From: Eudoraea sp.
GTDB taxonomy: Bacteria > Bacteroidota > Bacteroidia > Flavobacteriales > Flavobacteriaceae
Length of the DNA stretch: 8,149 nucleotides
Direction: 5' to 3'
Assembly (NCBI GenBank): GCA_013042125.1
Contig: JABDQS010000076.1
Coordinates: forward strand, 1 to 8,149
A program made the position numbers and the translations under genes. This document shows, one piece after another, positions 7,596-8,149 of the stretch; the stretch's first letter is position 1, and each line of letters starts with the position of its first letter. The notes under the pieces are model-generated. The model saw only the letters and a list, made by a program, of their open reading frames with translations, was not told where the DNA came from and ran no database searches.

Positions 7596-7611
7596 TGTAA
7601 CTCAGATCACA
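7596..7611. promoter_or_regulatory. CRP/FNR-type imperfect binding site
   Basis: TGTAA-N6-TCACA matches the classical CRP consensus TGTGA-N6-TCACA with one mismatch, and the right half AGATCACA is perfect. It lies about 190 bases before the probable promoter of the plus-strand gene and about 195 bases before the DUF6132-like start, farther than usual for direct activation. Bacteroidota carry CRP/FNR-family regulators, but their sites are not all of this kind, and a chance match in AT-rich DNA is possible. Confidence 0.25.
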
Positions 7612-7688
7612 GAGCAACATCAATGTTAAAAAAGATGGGTTAACAGGGCTTTACTAATGAAATTAGAACTCTGTATGATGATTTATAA

Positions 7689-7749
7689 AAGGGTAAAATT
7701 AATTATATTACCTCAAAAGATCCTAAAATTATCTTAACAAGGGTAAAAT
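7689..7749. repeat. Pair of 11-bp direct repeats, 50 bp apart
   Basis: AAGGGTAAAAT occurs at 7689-7699 and again at 7739-7749, exactly 50 bases (close to five helical turns) apart. The first copy overlaps an imperfect palindrome whose ends GGTAA (7692-7696) and TTACC (7708-7712) match. The second copy ends about 24 bases before the TTG of the probable promoter. Same-face spacing upstream of a promoter suggests an activator or looping repressor site, but no protein can be named. Confidence 0.45.
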
Positions 7750-7772
7750 AGCACATATATTGGAAAATATCC

Positions 7773-7806
7773 TTGTTTTAGGGTCTATAATGCCTTCGCA
7801 CCTTTG
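7773..7806 (+). promoter_or_regulatory. Probable Bacteroidota-type promoter of the right-edge gene
   Basis: CACCTTTG at 7799-7806 matches the Bacteroidota -7 element TAnnTTTG in all but one base, and a TTG at 7773-7775 can serve as -33 element, though the 23-base spacing is a little long. Transcription would start near 7812, leaving a leader of about 20 bases before the ATG at 7834. A perfect TATAAT (7786-7791) is also present, but primary sigma factors of Bacteroidota do not depend on that element and no well-spaced -35 accompanies it. Confidence 0.5.
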
Positions 7807-7833
7807 TACTGTTAAATTTTAATATTGACAATT

Positions 7834-8149
7834 ATGAAAACAATCACATATTATCCAACAATGTTCCACACGAATCCATTTGCGCACAAGTGGAGCGATA
7901 TATATTCTATTTCCGAAAACAACGCCAAAGACGTAGTATTACAAAACGATATGGTAGGGGATAAGGGAATATCTGAGATGGTCGTAAACATCACTGCTTT
8001 TGCAGCTATTGATGAAAAAGGTAAAGAGCACCGAATCAAGGATTTCCCTCAGGGAAACCTTGTAAATATAAAAGGTACGCACTCGGGATTATTTATTAAG
8101 ACCAATAGCGCCCCTGAGCTCAATCCGGGTACCTATACCACTTTCAGGT
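7834..8149 (+). CDS. Unrecognised protein, N-terminal 105 residues (runs off the right edge)
   Basis: An uninterrupted frame from the ATG at 7834 to the window end, beginning MKTITYYPTMFHTNPFAHKW. I do not recognise the family. There is no signal peptide or membrane segment in the visible part, so it looks cytoplasmic. It is rich in short beta-like stretches (about 33-37, 48-58, 75-80, 85-90) with Gly/Pro/Asn turns, has four His (12, 18, 66, 83) and no Cys. The start is supported by a promoter-like element about 28 bases upstream and an AT-rich leader of the kind usual in this group. It is divergent from the DUF6132-like gene and has its own long upstream region with repeats, so it may be separately regulated. 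The overlapping minus-strand frame shows no protein-like features. Confidence 0.7.
   Translation, partial: MKTITYYPTMFHTNPFAHKWSDIYSISENNAKDVVLQNDMVGDKGISEMVVNITAFAAIDEKGKEHRIKDFPQGNLVNIKGTHSGLFIKTNSAPELNPGTYTTFR

Larger units (their letters stand above)
7401..7833. other. Divergent intergenic region without a convincing gene
   Basis: About 430 AT-rich bases between the DUF6132-like gene (minus) and the right-edge gene (plus). I see no ORF worth calling; the longest plus-strand ATG frame noticed (from 7563) codes only 26 residues with no recognisable features. The stretch contains a nested inverted repeat (7506-7541), an imperfect CRP-like site (7596-7611), an 11-bp direct repeat 50 bp apart (7689 and 7739) and a probable promoter near 7773-7806. 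The length exceeds what two simple promoters need, suggesting regulation or a small RNA, which the sequence alone cannot settle. Confidence 0.6.

Noticed and set aside
7563..7643. 26-codon plus-strand ORF in the intergenic region
   Set aside because: No membrane, signal or family features and no good start context; it can arise by chance.
7786..7791. TATAAT as a sigma70-type -10 box
   Set aside because: The host looks like Bacteroidota, whose main sigma factor prefers TAnnTTTG, and the nearest TTGGAA (7760-7765) is 20 bases away.
7851..8039. Minus-strand ORF of 62 codons at the right edge
   Set aside because: Antisense shadow of the plus-strand gene starting at 7834, which has a promoter-like element and stays open to the edge.
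1..8149. CRISPR arrays, tRNA or rRNA genes, insertion sequences, phage genes
   Set aside because: No regular repeat-spacer pattern, cloverleaf, rRNA stretch, transposase or integrase was seen on either strand.

Overview
The window looks like chromosome from a marine-type Flavobacteriia/Bacteroidota bacterium. The evidence is base composition of roughly 40% GC, AT-rich leaders with little Shine-Dalgarno signal, a Bacteroidota-style -7 element (TAnnTTTG-like) before the right-hand gene, and small protein families (DUF6132, DUF2892) typical of that group. No species can be named from the sequence alone.

Layout, left to right. Positions 1-591 (minus strand) hold the N-terminal half of galactokinase, cut by the left edge. 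Positions 700-7019 (minus strand) are one tightly packed gene cluster, transcribed from right to left: a TolC-like outer-membrane channel, a lipoprotein periplasmic adaptor, a 1082-residue RND permease, a 101-residue soluble protein with a predicted PII/ferredoxin-like fold, and a 61-residue DUF2892 membrane protein. All gaps inside it are short (about 10-90 bases) and I see no terminator in them, so an operon is likely. Positions 7137-7161 hold a hairpin with a T-run on the minus strand, which separates this operon from a small DUF6132-like membrane protein at 7206-7400 (minus strand). Positions 7401-7833 are about 430 bases without a convincing gene but with several repeats, an imperfect CRP-like site and a probable promoter. 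This promoter serves an unrecognised plus-strand gene that starts at 7834 and runs off the right edge.

How they work together. The first three operon genes would build a complete tripartite efflux pump across both membranes (channel, adaptor, proton-driven permease). The permease keeps the paired aspartates of TM4 typical of drug/lipophile (HAE-type) RND pumps and lacks the TM4 pattern of metal pumps, but has Arg where AcrB has its proton-relay Lys in TM10. The two small genes at the end are the interesting part: the PII-like protein has no Cys or His and may act as a cytoplasmic regulator or accessory of the pump, and the DUF2892 protein belongs to a family often met near sulfur/thiol-handling genes. 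The DUF6132 protein, with a CxxxxC motif, lies just outside the operon. The pump's substrate cannot be read from the sequence.
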